Below the pieces are notes generated by a model. It was not told the DNA's origin and ran no database searches. It worked only from the letters and a program-made list of their open reading frames with translations. Made by a program: the position numbers and the translations under genes. Below are positions 7,596-15,365 of a DNA stretch of 33,068 bases, piece after piece. Position 1 is the stretch's first letter. Each line of letters starts with the position of its first letter. The DNA comes from Acidobacteriota bacterium (GTDB lineage Bacteria > Acidobacteriota > Vicinamibacteria > Vicinamibacterales > UBA2999): NCBI GenBank assembly GCA_020851565.1, contig JADZCN010000050.1, forward strand, positions 1-33,068, read 5' to 3'.

Positions 7596-8522
7596 TCAGT
7601 CGGGTGACCGCGCGAATCCCCTCAGGTCCCTGATGATGTCCGCTTCGTTGGACAGGAACATGAAGAGACTGGCGCCTGGCAGCTCCACAATCCGCGCCGC
7701 CGGAACCGCAGCAAGGAGGTCCCTTTGCCATCTCGTATACATGGCACGTGTGGCGGCGTGTTCCTGTCGAAGCGCGGCGAGCTCGTCCTCGGTCCGGATA
7801 TCGTACTGCTTCACAACGTCCTCGAACGGCAGTTGCGCTTGATAGATTGCCAGAACGGGCACTCGAATGCCCGTATAGTCCGGCTTGATCCTCGCGTCCA
7901 TCGTGATCGCCCGTCGAACGTCTGGAGTGAACGGGGGCGCTCGTCGTTCAGCCTCGGGAAGGGTGACTCTCGGACCGTTGCGCAACGGGCGGGGCAGCCT
8001 TGTGAGATCGGGCATGGGTGGGTCATACGCAGGGGTGGTCGGGTCGCTGGCTCCATCCAGATAGACGAGCCCGCTGAGGCGACCTGAGTGCCTCGACGCA
8101 AACAGCGTCAGCACCTGACCGGCGCATGAGGTGCCGAGTAGAATCGATCTCTCAACTCCCAGCGAATCGAGCACCTCGACCACATCATCCGCTGATCGCT
8201 GCACGGAATAGCCGCCAGCCGGTCTGTCGGATGCGCCAATGCCTCGTCGGGTAATTCCGTAGACACGGAACTCACTCGTCAGTTTCGGCGCGATCTCGTC
8301 GTACGCATGAGCGGTCAGATAACATCCGAGCAAGACGAGGGGCGGGCCCGAACCGCCCCAGTCCAGCACCTCCAATCGAACTGAAGAATCCACCGTGATC
8401 CACCGAAGCTGGTGCGGTGACGGATCACGCCATGACGCGGTGGGCTGAGTGGCCTCCACATCGTGGGAGAACAGTGTCGCCAGGATGCCGAGGGCTACGA
8501 CGACTTGTGCTCCGCTCTTCAT
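7596..8522 (-). CDS. Secreted alpha/beta hydrolase lacking the expected catalytic His
   Basis: A 308-residue alpha/beta-hydrolase-fold protein with a signal peptide (MKSGAQVVVALGILATLFS, cut near VEA). The fold is clear: LEVLDWGGSGPPLVLLG is the first strand and oxyanion region, YGITRRGIGASDRP the strand 4 region, ILLGTSCAG the nucleophile elbow with S132, and VYLDGASDP follows. The elbow reads G-T-S-C-A rather than G-x-S-x-G. Near the C-terminus the family usually has GASH or GANH followed by FLFLSNEAD; here it is GASLFMFLSNEAD, with Leu286 (codon CTC at 7665-7667) in the His position. The enzyme may therefore be inactive or have changed chemistry. The start ATG 8522 has no Shine-Dalgarno sequence but is preceded by a repeat shared with the PH-domain gene. 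Confidence 0.88.
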   Translation of the reverse strand: MKSGAQVVVALGILATLFSHDVEATQPTASWRDPSPHQLRWITVDSSVRLEVLDWGGSGPPLVLLGCYLTAHAYDEIAPKLTSEFRVYGITRRGIGASDRPAGGYSVQRSADDVVEVLDSLGVERSILLGTSCAGQVLTLFASRHSGRLSGLVYLDGASDPTTPAYDPPMPDLTRLPRPLRNGPRVTLPEAERRAPPFTPDVRRAITMDARIKPDYTGIRVPVLAIYQAQLPFEDVVKQYDIRTEDELAALRQEHAATRAMYTRWQRDLLAAVPAARIVELPGASLFMFLSNEADIIRDLRGFARSPD

Positions 8523-8525
8523 GAC

Positions 8526-8566
8526 GTGCGCTGATTCTCGACGATCACAGGGCAGGAGCGCCAGTT
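8526..8566 (-). repeat. About 41-base element, copy 2, directly upstream of the hydrolase gene
   Basis: This is the second copy of the element at 7339-7379, and it ends 3 bases before the ATG of the hydrolase. Both copies have the same orientation and nearly the same distance from a start codon, although the two genes are unrelated. Confidence 0.6.
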
Positions 8567-8839
8567 TGCGTTGCGAGAACCCACGTCGCGACCTTCGGCT
8601 CGGTTGTCTGCCCGGGACCTGAGTCGGCTGCGATCACTGCACCGACTATCGAGGCAGGTCTGCAAGAAGGATCAGGTTGCTCGGCCCGGCTCGGCCGTCG
8701 CCCGGTGACGGTGCGACGCCTCTGCTCCTGGCGAGAGGAGCGGCACTGTCAACGAAGGCCTGCCCTCGTGAGTTGACATACACCACGCCCTGATCGGTGT
8801 CGCGGGTCGAGGTCGAGCGGGCGCGACCGGGCCGCGGGT

Positions 8840-8871
8840 CGCCGGGACACGCCCCGTGATCCGGTAGACCG
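8840..8871 (-). repeat. Inverted, diverged copy of the 46-base repeat
   Basis: The 32 bases starting CGCCGGGACACGCCCCGTG are the reverse complement of the second part of the direct repeats at 8995-9040 and 9047-9092, with two mismatches visible over the first 32 bases. A long stem with either direct copy is possible. Confidence 0.65.
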
Positions 8872-8994
8872 TTGGAGGCTGGCCGACCCAGTGTTCAGAC
8901 AACCGAGCCGGAGGCCGCCACTCGGCCTGTTTGAGCGCGGGCGCCAGTGGGCGCGAGTTGCCCAAGTGCTTGTACCCCGCCGGAGGCGAGGTTG

Positions 8995-9092
8995 ACCGGC
9001 CTGCCGACCGGTCTGCCGGAGCACGGGGCGTGTCCCGGCGGCGGGCACCGGCCTGCCGACCGGTCTGCCGGAGCACAGGGCGTGTCCCGGCG
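8995..9092 (+). repeat. Two direct 46-base repeats, period 52
   Basis: Copies at 8995-9040 and 9047-9092 differ at one base and are separated by GCGGGC. Each contains the palindrome GACCGGTC and ends in GCGTGTCCCGGCG. They lie about 75 bases past the stop codon of the CocE-type hydrolase, which is transcribed towards them. Confidence 0.85.
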
Positions 9093-9166
9093 ACCCACTC
9101 GGGCCGACCGACCGGTCGGCCGGCCGACGTGGGACGCCGCACCTGGCGGAGTGTGGTCGTCGGCTC

Positions 9167-11161
9167 CTACTGCCGCCCCGCCCCCGTGCCACCCCTCGCC
9201 GGCACCACCGTCACCGTGACGCTCGACGGATACTGCGTCGAGTGGTGCACCACGTTCCGCGCGACGACGGGCTGGCTCTCGTCGTAGTTGTTCCCGCCGG
9301 TGTTGAGGTTCCGGTCGAAGCGCGGGAAGTTGCTGCTCGATACCTCGATGCGCAGCCGGTGCCCGGGCGCGAAGTAGTTGCTCGTGTTCAGCGGCTGCAG
9401 CGTCACTTTGTAGATCTTCCCCTTCTCCATGAACATCGGCGGCTTGTCGTAGCCGTCCCGGTAGCGCATCCGCTGGATGGACTCGTCCAGGTTGTACGCG
9501 CGGCCGTCGGGGTAGACGTCCAGCACCTTCACCGTGAAGTCGGTATCCTTTGCGTCGGAGGAGACATACAGCGTGGGCGTGATGGGCCCGGTCAGCTCCG
9601 TGCCCTCCTTGAACGGCTCGGACGTGTACACCAGCACGTCGGACCGCGCCTCCATCCGCCGCTGGTCGAACGAGCCGGCCTCGATGGCGTTGCCCGTGCA
9701 GCAAACGTTGCCGCCGTACGACACGACCGGGTTCAGCGGGTCGTACGTGAACGTGTCTGGCACGTCGTTCGCCGGCGCCGCCGCCGACAGCACGCCGTCG
9801 CCGTAGAGCGAGTTCGCGCGGCCGCCGCTCGACAGGTAGAGCGTCATCGGCTTGGCGCCCTCCGGCGGCCACGTCTCGGACGACTGCCACCGGTTGCTGC
9901 CCATCGTGAAGTAGGTGACCTTCGGCAGCGAGTCGATGCGCGTGAGGCTCTCGCCCTTCAGGAACCTGTCGAAGAAGCCGTTGAGGATTTCGGTGTAGTC
10001 GAGCCGCGCGTCGCCCATGCTGCGCTCGCCGACGATGGTGTCGGCCGTCGCCCGCAGGAAGGAACAGTGCGCCACCGGCGCGATGATGGCCCACTGCTGA
10101 TTGGCCACGTCAGGCTTCGCCGTCTTCCGCACGTGGTTGAACATCTCGAGGTTCGGGCCCACCGAGACGTCGTACCACGACATGAACCACAGGCCCGGCA
10201 GGTTGAGCGGCATGTTGTCGTGCCAGAGCCCGCCCTTGTACCAGGCCGGGTCGTTCGGACCCCGCCGCACCATCGCGCCGCCCGTGGGCACACCCATCTT
10301 GTCCGCGAAGATGCCGCGTGGTCCCTCGGCCTCCTTCAGGATGTCCTGCACCGGCAGCGTCCAGAGCGCCTTGCTCCAGTCCACCGGCGGCATCTGCGGG
10401 GCGAGATCGAACAGGCGCGACGCGGCGACCAGATCCTCGCGGCCGGTCTCCATCGGGAACTGCGGACGCACCTGGTTCTGCTCGCCGTAGAGCCACGCGA
10501 TGAACAGCATCTGGATGGCGCCGCCCCGATACCAGTTGCCCTGCTCGTAGTAGGGGCCGACGCGCCCGACGCCGGCGCCGAAGCCCTGCACGTTCATCGC
10601 GGCAAAGCCCGGATGCCCCAGCGAGGCCACGGCCGGCTGCCACTCCGCCGTGGACGAGCAGCCCGTCGTCCCCACCTTGCCGTTGGACCAGGATTGGCGC
10701 GTCATCCAGTCCACGGCGTCGTAACCGTCGGTGATGGGCGCCCCGAGGATGTCGTAGTTGCCCTCGGAGAAGAAGTGCCCGCGCTCGTTCTGCACGACGT
10801 AGGCGTAGCCGCGCTTCACCCATGCGAGAGGCGTGGACATGTCGGCCGGCACGCGGTTGCGCACGTCCCAGTAGTTGAAGTTGTAGGGCGTCTTCGAGAA
10901 GACGATGGGCACCGGGCCCTTCGCGCCCTTCGGGCGGTAGATGTCGGTGGCCAGGCGGATGCCGTCGCGCATGGGCATCATCACCTTGCGCTCGACGACG
11001 GCGATGGACTGCAGCTCGGCCTCGAGGTCCTTGCGCCGCTGGACCTCGGCGGGGGAGAGGGTCCCGAACTGCTGCGCGGGCAGCGTCGTCGTCACGAGGA
11101 CGACGGCAACGGCAAGCGCGAACGTGAACCGGCTGAGAAGCCGGCGGTGGAGTGGCGTCAT
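9167..11161 (-). CDS. Secreted CocE/NonD family hydrolase (X-Pro dipeptidyl-peptidase S15-like)
   Basis: A 664-residue protein starting at ATG 11161. An N-terminal Arg-rich signal peptide ([26 protein letters not shown]) is followed by the alpha/beta-hydrolase core. [16 protein letters not shown] is the standard opening of CocE/NonD proteins. The nucleophile elbow is [12 protein letters not shown] with S169 as likely nucleophile, [14 protein letters not shown] carries the likely acid residue, and [10 protein letters not shown] carries the His. A C-terminal jelly-roll domain (from about residue 430; [50 protein letters not shown]) matches the PepX C-terminal domain. Known members cleave cocaine esters, acylated beta-lactam precursors or Xaa-Pro peptides; the substrate here is unknown. 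It diverges from a beta-lactamase-like gene with 82 bases between the starts. Confidence 0.93.
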   Translation of the reverse strand: MTPLHRRLLSRFTFALAVAVVLVTTTLPAQQFGTLSPAEVQRRKDLEAELQSIAVVERKVMMPMRDGIRLATDIYRPKGAKGPVPIVFSKTPYNFNYWDVRNRVPADMSTPLAWVKRGYAYVVQNERGHFFSEGNYDILGAPITDGYDAVDWMTRQSWSNGKVGTTGCSSTAEWQPAVASLGHPGFAAMNVQGFGAGVGRVGPYYEQGNWYRGGAIQMLFIAWLYGEQNQVRPQFPMETGREDLVAASRLFDLAPQMPPVDWSKALWTLPVQDILKEAEGPRGIFADKMGVPTGGAMVRRGPNDPAWYKGGLWHDNMPLNLPGLWFMSWYDVSVGPNLEMFNHVRKTAKPDVANQQWAIIAPVAHCSFLRATADTIVGERSMGDARLDYTEILNGFFDRFLKGESLTRIDSLPKVTYFTMGSNRWQSSETWPPEGAKPMTLYLSSGGRANSLYGDGVLSAAAPANDVPDTFTYDPLNPVVSYGGNVCCTGNAIEAGSFDQRRMEARSDVLVYTSEPFKEGTELTGPITPTLYVSSDAKDTDFTVKVLDVYPDGRAYNLDESIQRMRYRDGYDKPPMFMEKGKIYKVTLQPLNTSNYFAPGHRLRIEVSSSNFPRFDRNLNTGGNNYDESQPVVARNVVHHSTQYPSSVTVTVVPARGGTGAGRQ

Positions 11162-11223
11162 GTGGGCCGCCCTCCCTTGCGTGCGGCACGATGATTATCA
11201 CGCGAAGGCGCGAGGCGGGCCAA

Positions 11224-11238
11224 CCGGATATGATCCGG
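11224..11238 (+). promoter_or_regulatory. Palindrome overlapping a -10-like hexamer upstream of the beta-lactamase-like gene
   Basis: CCGGAT-ATG-ATCCGG is a perfect 6-base inverted repeat that contains TATGAT (11229-11234), a good -10 hexamer. The ATG of the next gene is at 11244, so a transcript from here would be almost leaderless, which fits the absence of a Shine-Dalgarno sequence. No -35 match is visible. An operator role is an inference. Confidence 0.35.
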
Positions 11239-11243
11239 CCGTC

Positions 11244-12155
11244 ATGAGAGCCCTCATCGTCCTTGCCGCACTCGCCGCCGGCGCCCTGGTGCACGCCCAG
11301 GCCCCGCCAGCGTCCCAGAAGCCAGCGAACGGCCCACTGCAGGCCGACCTGAAAGCCCAGCTCGTTCGGTCTCTCGACGAGATTGCCACCGCGGCGGACG
11401 GCGTCGTGGGCTACATCGTCACTGACCTCACCACCAACGAGCGCGTGGCGGCCCGCCTCGAGCGCGAGCCGTTCCCGACGGCGTCGGCCATCAAGCTCTC
11501 CATCCTCTATGAGCTGCTGAAGCAGGCCGAGGCCGGGACGCTGCCGCTGGATGCGCCCAAGCCCGTGGACCGGGCGCAGCTGGTGGGCGGGAGCGGCGTC
11601 CTGCAGCACCTGACAACGCCATCGCTCTCCCTCCGCGATCACGCGACGCTGATGATTATGGTGAGCGACAACTCGTCCACGAACGTCGTCATCCAGGCGG
11701 TGGGGATGGACAAGGTGAACGCGCGGATGGCCGCGCTGGGCCTCAGCGACATCCGCCTGCGGCGGCTGATGATGGACGCCGCTGCGGTGAAGCGCGGTGA
11801 CGAGAACGTCGCCTCGCCGGCGTCGCTGGCGAGGATGGCCGAGTTGCTGTGGCGCGGCGAGGGCCTGAAGCCCGAGAGCCGCGAGACGGCGATGGGGATG
11901 CTGAAGCTCGTGTCCGGATCGATTCGCCGCGGCGTGCCATCAGGCGTGCCCGTCTACGCCAAGACCGGCAGCCTGGACGGCGTCATCAGCGAAGCAGGTG
12001 TGGTGGACGTCGAGGGGCGACCGTTCTCCATCGCGGTGATGACGACGTACCTGGCGACGCCGGACGAGGGGACGAGCGCGGTGCGCGACATGGCGGCGGC
12101 CGCGTGGGGCTACTTCGACCGCGTGGCGAAGGGCGGCGCGTACGGGCGGAAGTAG
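11244..12155 (+). CDS. Class A beta-lactamase-like serine hydrolase
   Basis: A 303-residue protein with a signal peptide (MRALIVLAALAAGALVHAQ). Three of the four class A landmarks are clear: S81-A-I-K84 (S70-x-x-K73), S141-D-N143 (S130-D-N) and K240-T-G242 (K234-T-G). The omega loop does not show E-x-x-L-N; the region around 175-190 reads MMDAAAVKRGDENVASP, so the deacylating Glu166 has no obvious counterpart, D178 being the nearest acid. This could be a true but divergent beta-lactamase, or a penicillin-binding or other acylating serine enzyme of the same fold. It acts in the periplasm. I chose ATG 11244 because the signal peptide starts there; the open frame upstream overlaps the divergent CocE-type gene and looks non-coding. 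It converges on the M19 gene. Confidence 0.85.
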   Translation: MRALIVLAALAAGALVHAQAPPASQKPANGPLQADLKAQLVRSLDEIATAADGVVGYIVTDLTTNERVAARLEREPFPTASAIKLSILYELLKQAEAGTLPLDAPKPVDRAQLVGGSGVLQHLTTPSLSLRDHATLMIMVSDNSSTNVVIQAVGMDKVNARMAALGLSDIRLRRLMMDAAAVKRGDENVASPASLARMAELLWRGEGLKPESRETAMGMLKLVSGSIRRGVPSGVPVYAKTGSLDGVISEAGVVDVEGRPFSIAVMTTYLATPDEGTSAVRDMAAAAWGYFDRVAKGGAYGRK

Positions 12156-12168
12156 CGGATCACGGGAA

Positions 12169-12205
12169 CACGAAGGTCACGAAGGGCACGAAGGGCCGCA
12201 CGAAG
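12169..12205 (+). repeat. CACGAAGGN tandem tract
   Basis: Three 9-base units CACGAAGGT/G and a fourth partial one, beginning 13 bases after the beta-lactamase-like stop codon. The same CACGAAGG unit recurs at 20861-20921 and 27304-27331. 12206-12293 holds nothing I recognise. Confidence 0.75.
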
Positions 12206-12293
12206 AGCAGCTGGGAGATTCACAGAGTCGCGCTGCAGCGCGCTGGGCGGTGGCGCGGCCTCGCGTGGCGGCCCGGGCCTCCGGGAGCCGACG

Positions 12294-12575
12294 CTCGATT
12301 CATGGGTGCAGGGTGCAGGGGTGCACGGGTGCAGGGGTGCAAGGGTGCACGGGTGCAAGGGTGCAAGGGTGCAGGGTGCACGGGTGCCGAGGCGTTCGTT
12401 CTGTGGAGACCTGCCAGGGCGGCCGGCGGAGGCGGTGGGGCGTCAGGGAGGAGAGTGCCCGGCGCAAAGGCAGACGGCAGCACAAGCGCCTGCACCCTGC
12501 ACCCTGCATCCCTGCACCCCTGCACCCCGCACCCCTGCACCCCTGCACCCTTGCACCCTTGCACCCTGAATCGAG
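12294..12575. repeat. Large inverted minisatellite of GGGTGCAN units
   Basis: The left arm (12294-12387) begins CTCGATTCA and carries about 11 units of GGGTGCA plus one variable base. The right arm (12488-12575) has about 10 units in the opposite orientation and ends TGAATCGAG, the exact complement of the left terminus. About 100 bases of non-repetitive, GC-rich sequence lie between, with no credible gene. The element occupies most of the space between two convergent genes. Frames through it are artefacts of the repeat. Confidence 0.9.
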
Positions 12576-12584
12576 TGTGACCCC

Positions 12585-13631
12585 TCAGCGCCAGGTGGTT
12601 TCAAACAGCCTCAGATAATTCCCCCCGAGGATCCCGCTCACGTCGTCCTCGCTGTACCCGCGCTGCAGCAGGCGGTTCGCCACGTCCACCACCTGCCGGT
12701 AGTCGTCGAAGCCCTCCACCATGCGCTTCTCGGAGCGGATGTCCGGTGTCACCACGCGGCCGTACTCCTCGGAGGGGTTCGGGTACTCCGCGTCACCCCA
12801 CGCGTCGGCGCCGTACGGCGGGTACGACCCGATGGAGAGGTCCGTGCCGATACCGATGTGCCGCGCATTGCCCGCGAGTTGCGCGACGTGGTCGATCATC
12901 GCCAGGAACATGTCGAGCGTCGGCCGCGACGTGCCGCCCGGGGGCATCACGAGCGGGCCCCACGACACCGTGCCGATGATGCCGCCCTTCGCGATGCACG
13001 CCTTGATCTGCTCGTCGTCGATGTTGCGCGGGTTGTCGCAGCGGGCCTTCGGGTTCGAGTGGCTGAAGATGACCGGCGCGGCGCTGGCCTCGATGATGTC
13101 CAGCGTGGACTTCTTGCCCACGTGCGTGCAGTCCAGCACCAGGCCCAGGCGGTTGCACTCCTCGACGACGCGGTAACCGAAGCGGGAGAGGCCACCCTGG
13201 GTGCGATCCAGGATGCCGTCGCAGATGGCGTTCGTCCGGTTGTAAGCGGGGATCATCACCCGCAGGCCGAGGCGGTAGAACGCCTCGATGCGGTGAAGCT
13301 TGCGATCGATGAAGTCGCCGCCCTGCGCGAAGAGGACCAGTACCGCGCGGCCGTCGCCCTTGGCGGCCCGGATGTCGTCGGCCGTGAACGCGACCAGCAG
13401 GTTCGGGTGCCGCCGTGCGACCAGGTGCCAGAACATCAGCTGTTCGAGCGCGGTGTCGAGCGGGTCGTTCGGCTCGAAGGCCGTCACCCCGTACGCCGTC
13501 ACGCCGTGCCGGTGCGCGTTCGCGAAGTCGGCATCGGGCCACATCTGCATGCAGGAGTCGATGAAGATCCAGGGGTGGTCCTGCTCCAGGATCGAGTGAA
13601 ACCCTCCGTGCACGCGCGCTGCTGTCGTCAT
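12585..13631 (-). CDS. M19 (renal/membrane dipeptidase) family protein with an incomplete metal site
   Basis: A 348-residue protein starting at ATG 13631, where AGGAGG lies 4-5 bases upstream; the open frame upstream overlaps the ABC permease and is not coding. The M19 fold is supported by LDCTHVGKKSTLDIIEAS and APVIFSHSN, which carry the conserved zinc-ligand histidines (H170, H191), by NPRNIDD (R202) and by GIGTDL (D264). The usual N-terminal H-x-D is absent (IDSCMQMWPDADF instead) and the bridging Glu is replaced by Gln103 (FAQGGDF). Classical members cleave dipeptides, including D-residue dipeptides, with two zinc ions; this protein probably has at most one metal or another activity. There is no signal peptide. 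It is the last gene after the ABC pair, 8 bases behind the permease. Confidence 0.85.
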   Translation of the reverse strand: MTTAARVHGGFHSILEQDHPWIFIDSCMQMWPDADFANAHRHGVTAYGVTAFEPNDPLDTALEQLMFWHLVARRHPNLLVAFTADDIRAAKGDGRAVLVLFAQGGDFIDRKLHRIEAFYRLGLRVMIPAYNRTNAICDGILDRTQGGLSRFGYRVVEECNRLGLVLDCTHVGKKSTLDIIEASAAPVIFSHSNPKARCDNPRNIDDEQIKACIAKGGIIGTVSWGPLVMPPGGTSRPTLDMFLAMIDHVAQLAGNARHIGIGTDLSIGSYPPYGADAWGDAEYPNPSEEYGRVVTPDIRSEKRMVEGFDDYRQVVDVANRLLQRGYSEDDVSGILGGNYLRLFETTWR

Positions 13632-13639
13632 TCGTCCTC

Positions 13640-14455
13640 CTACTTCCACCGCATCAGAATCGTTTCCCGCTGGAACACCCGCACGCCTACCGCGAGCAGC
13701 GCCGCGCACACCACCACGAGCATCAGCGCCGTGACGAGCAGGGCGCCCGTGCCCAGGAGGAACTGCCCGGTCAGCTGGGCCACGAAGAAGCCTGTCAGCG
13801 GCAGCACCAGGAGGGCGCCCCACTGCTGCGCCGTGCGTGCGTCGTTCACCCGCGACGAGATGATGGCCGCGGCCAGCAGCCCCATCAACGATACCAGCGG
13901 GCCGAGCACGAGGAAGAGGAGCAGCGTGCGCCGCCCGAGCAGCGTGAGCCAGACACCCGGCTCGCCCCACGTGCTCATCGCGACCAGGTAGAGCAGGAAG
14001 GTCGCGGCCAGGAGCGCCATCGACAACACGAAGGGCGTCACGACCTTGCCGGCGAGCAGCTCGCCGGTCCGAATCGGCGTGGCGAGCAGCGGCTCGAGCG
14101 CGCGCGCCTGCTTCTCGCCGATGATGCCCTGCGAGGCGAGCGAGAGCGAGCCCATGATGGGCACGAGCAGGCTGAAGACGAGGAACTGCTGCAGCAGGAA
14201 CACCTGCGCGAGGCCCTCGTCCGTCAGGCGCCCCGCTTCGATGCCCATTGCCGCCGCCGCGGCGCCGGGATCCGTGAAGCCGGCATCGGCGAGCGACTCG
14301 CCGCTCAGGCGTGGCACGACGAGTAGCACCGTGAGCGCCGGGACGGCCAGGCCCAGCACCATGGCCGCGGCCGGGAGCAGCAGCGCCGGCTGGCTGCGCA
14401 CCTCCTCCGCGTCCTTGCGCGCGATCGCGCGAATGCGCCGCCACCGATCACCCAT
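13640..14455 (-). CDS. ABC transporter permease (ABC-2 type, NatB-like)
   Basis: A 271-residue membrane protein. A short basic N-terminus (RIRAIARKDAEEVRSQP) resembles the cytoplasmic start of ABC-2 permeases. A first membrane helix at about 27-48 is followed by an extracytoplasmic loop, then helices from about residue 90 on. IIGEKQARALEPLLATPIRTGELLAGK is split across a coupling region typical of NatB/ABC-2 permeases (E-K-x-x-x-x-L-E-P-L-L-A-T-P). About six membrane segments in all. It overlaps the upstream ATPase gene by 8 bases, so the two are translationally coupled and form one exporter. The substrate is unknown; Na+ or drug export are family possibilities only. Confidence 0.88.
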   Translation of the reverse strand: MGDRWRRIRAIARKDAEEVRSQPALLLPAAAMVLGLAVPALTVLLVVPRLSGESLADAGFTDPGAAAAAMGIEAGRLTDEGLAQVFLLQQFLVFSLLVPIMGSLSLASQGIIGEKQARALEPLLATPIRTGELLAGKVVTPFVLSMALLAATFLLYLVAMSTWGEPGVWLTLLGRRTLLLFLVLGPLVSLMGLLAAAIISSRVNDARTAQQWGALLVLPLTGFFVAQLTGQFLLGTGALLVTALMLVVVCAALLAVGVRVFQRETILMRWK

Positions 14456-15356
14456 CGTCTCTCACCAGGGCGAGGTAGGCGTCCTCGAGGGTGGCGTGCG
14501 TCGGCTCGACGCGACGCACGCGCGCGCCCGCGGCTACCAGGGCCGCGACGATGTCCGGCACGCTATCGTGATCGGGGACGCGCAGCGTCAGCACGGCGCC
14601 GTCCGCTGTGGCGGAGGTGCCCTCCAGCTGCGCCGCCACGCGCAGCCACGCCGTCGCTTCACCCTCCACCTCGATCGCCACCACGGCCGCACGGCGCTCC
14701 TCGCGCAGGCGCCGCGGCGTGTCGAAGGCGAGCAGGCGCGCGTTGAGGACCGCGATGCGATCCGACAGCTCCTCGGCCTCCGAGAGGTTGTGCGTCGAGA
14801 CCAGCACCGCGCGCCCGTCCCCGCGCAGCTGCCGGATGAGATTCCGCACCTGCCGGGCACTGGCGGGATCCAGGCCCGAGGTGGGCTCGTCCAGCAGGAC
14901 GACCTGGGGATCGTGGACCACCGCGCGCGCGAGGGCCACGCGCTGCTTCAGCCCCTTCGAGAGCGCGCCGGCGCGATCGTCGGCGCGATCGGCAATGCCC
15001 ACCGCGTCCATCACGGCCGCGACACGCGCACCCGAGTCGGTCACGCCGTGCAGGTCCGCATAGGTGAGGAGGTTCCGCCGCACCGAGAGCCGCTCCCAGA
15101 GGCCCGGCGCCTCGGTCAGCAGGCCCACGCGCGACCGCGTCGCGTCGGCCGACGAGGGGGTGAGGCGCGTGCCGGCAATGGTCGCCTCGCCGGAGGTGGG
15201 CATCAGCAGCGCCGCGAGCATCCGGAAGGTCGTCGTCTGGCCCGCGCCGTTCGGGCCCAGCAGCGAGACGACCTCGCCCGCGCCCACGTCGAGCGTCAAC
15301 CCGTCGACCGCGACACGGTCGTCGAACCGGCGCGTGAGCGCGCGCGTCTCCACCAC
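14448..15356 (-). CDS. ABC transporter ATPase with Walker A Lys replaced by Gln
   Basis: A 302-residue NatA/CcmA-type ATP-binding subunit. Visible motifs: Walker A GPNGAGQTTT (residues 34-43), Q-loop region around GLLTEAPGLWERLSV, signature LSKGLKQR, Walker B VVLLDEPTSGLDP, and H-loop VSTHNLSEAEELSDR. A C-terminal accessory domain of about 90 residues follows, ending THATLEDAYLALV as in many exporter ATPases. The Walker A lysine, which contacts the ATP phosphates, is Gln40 (codon CAG, complement of 15237-15239). Everything else is intact. If real, the change should strongly reduce ATP hydrolysis. It pairs with the permease through an 8-base overlap, and the M19-like gene follows. The start ATG 15356 is 9 bases past the stop of the SGNH gene, which is upstream on the same strand. 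Confidence 0.9.
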   Translation of the reverse strand: MVETRALTRRFDDRVAVDGLTLDVGAGEVVSLLGPNGAGQTTTFRMLAALLMPTSGEATIAGTRLTPSSADATRSRVGLLTEAPGLWERLSVRRNLLTYADLHGVTDSGARVAAVMDAVGIADRADDRAGALSKGLKQRVALARAVVHDPQVVLLDEPTSGLDPASARQVRNLIRQLRGDGRAVLVSTHNLSEAEELSDRIAVLNARLLAFDTPRRLREERRAAVVAIEVEGEATAWLRVAAQLEGTSATADGAVLTLRVPDHDSVPDIVAALVAAGARVRRVEPTHATLEDAYLALVRDDG

Positions 15357-15365
15357 GGCGTCAGC

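Larger units (their letters stand above)
8567..9166. other. Gene-free stretch with repeats
   Basis: About 600 bases without a credible gene; frames here are Arg/Pro/Gly-rich on both strands and overlap each other. From 8567 to 8839 I see no clear structure. From 8840 to about 9130 it is dominated by the three-copy repeat described separately and by palindromes such as CCGACCGGTCGG near 9106-9120. Confidence 0.6.

Noticed and set aside
7339..8566. Integron attC sites at the 41-base elements
   Set aside because: No GTTRRRY/RYYYAAC pair at the ends and no integrase in the window.
9242..11194. 650-residue plus-strand frame antisense to the CocE-type hydrolase
   Set aside because: No recognisable motif and biased composition; the minus-strand gene explains the region fully.
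12303..12575. CRISPR array
   Set aside because: Units are only 7-8 bases with no unique spacers, and the two arms are inverted.
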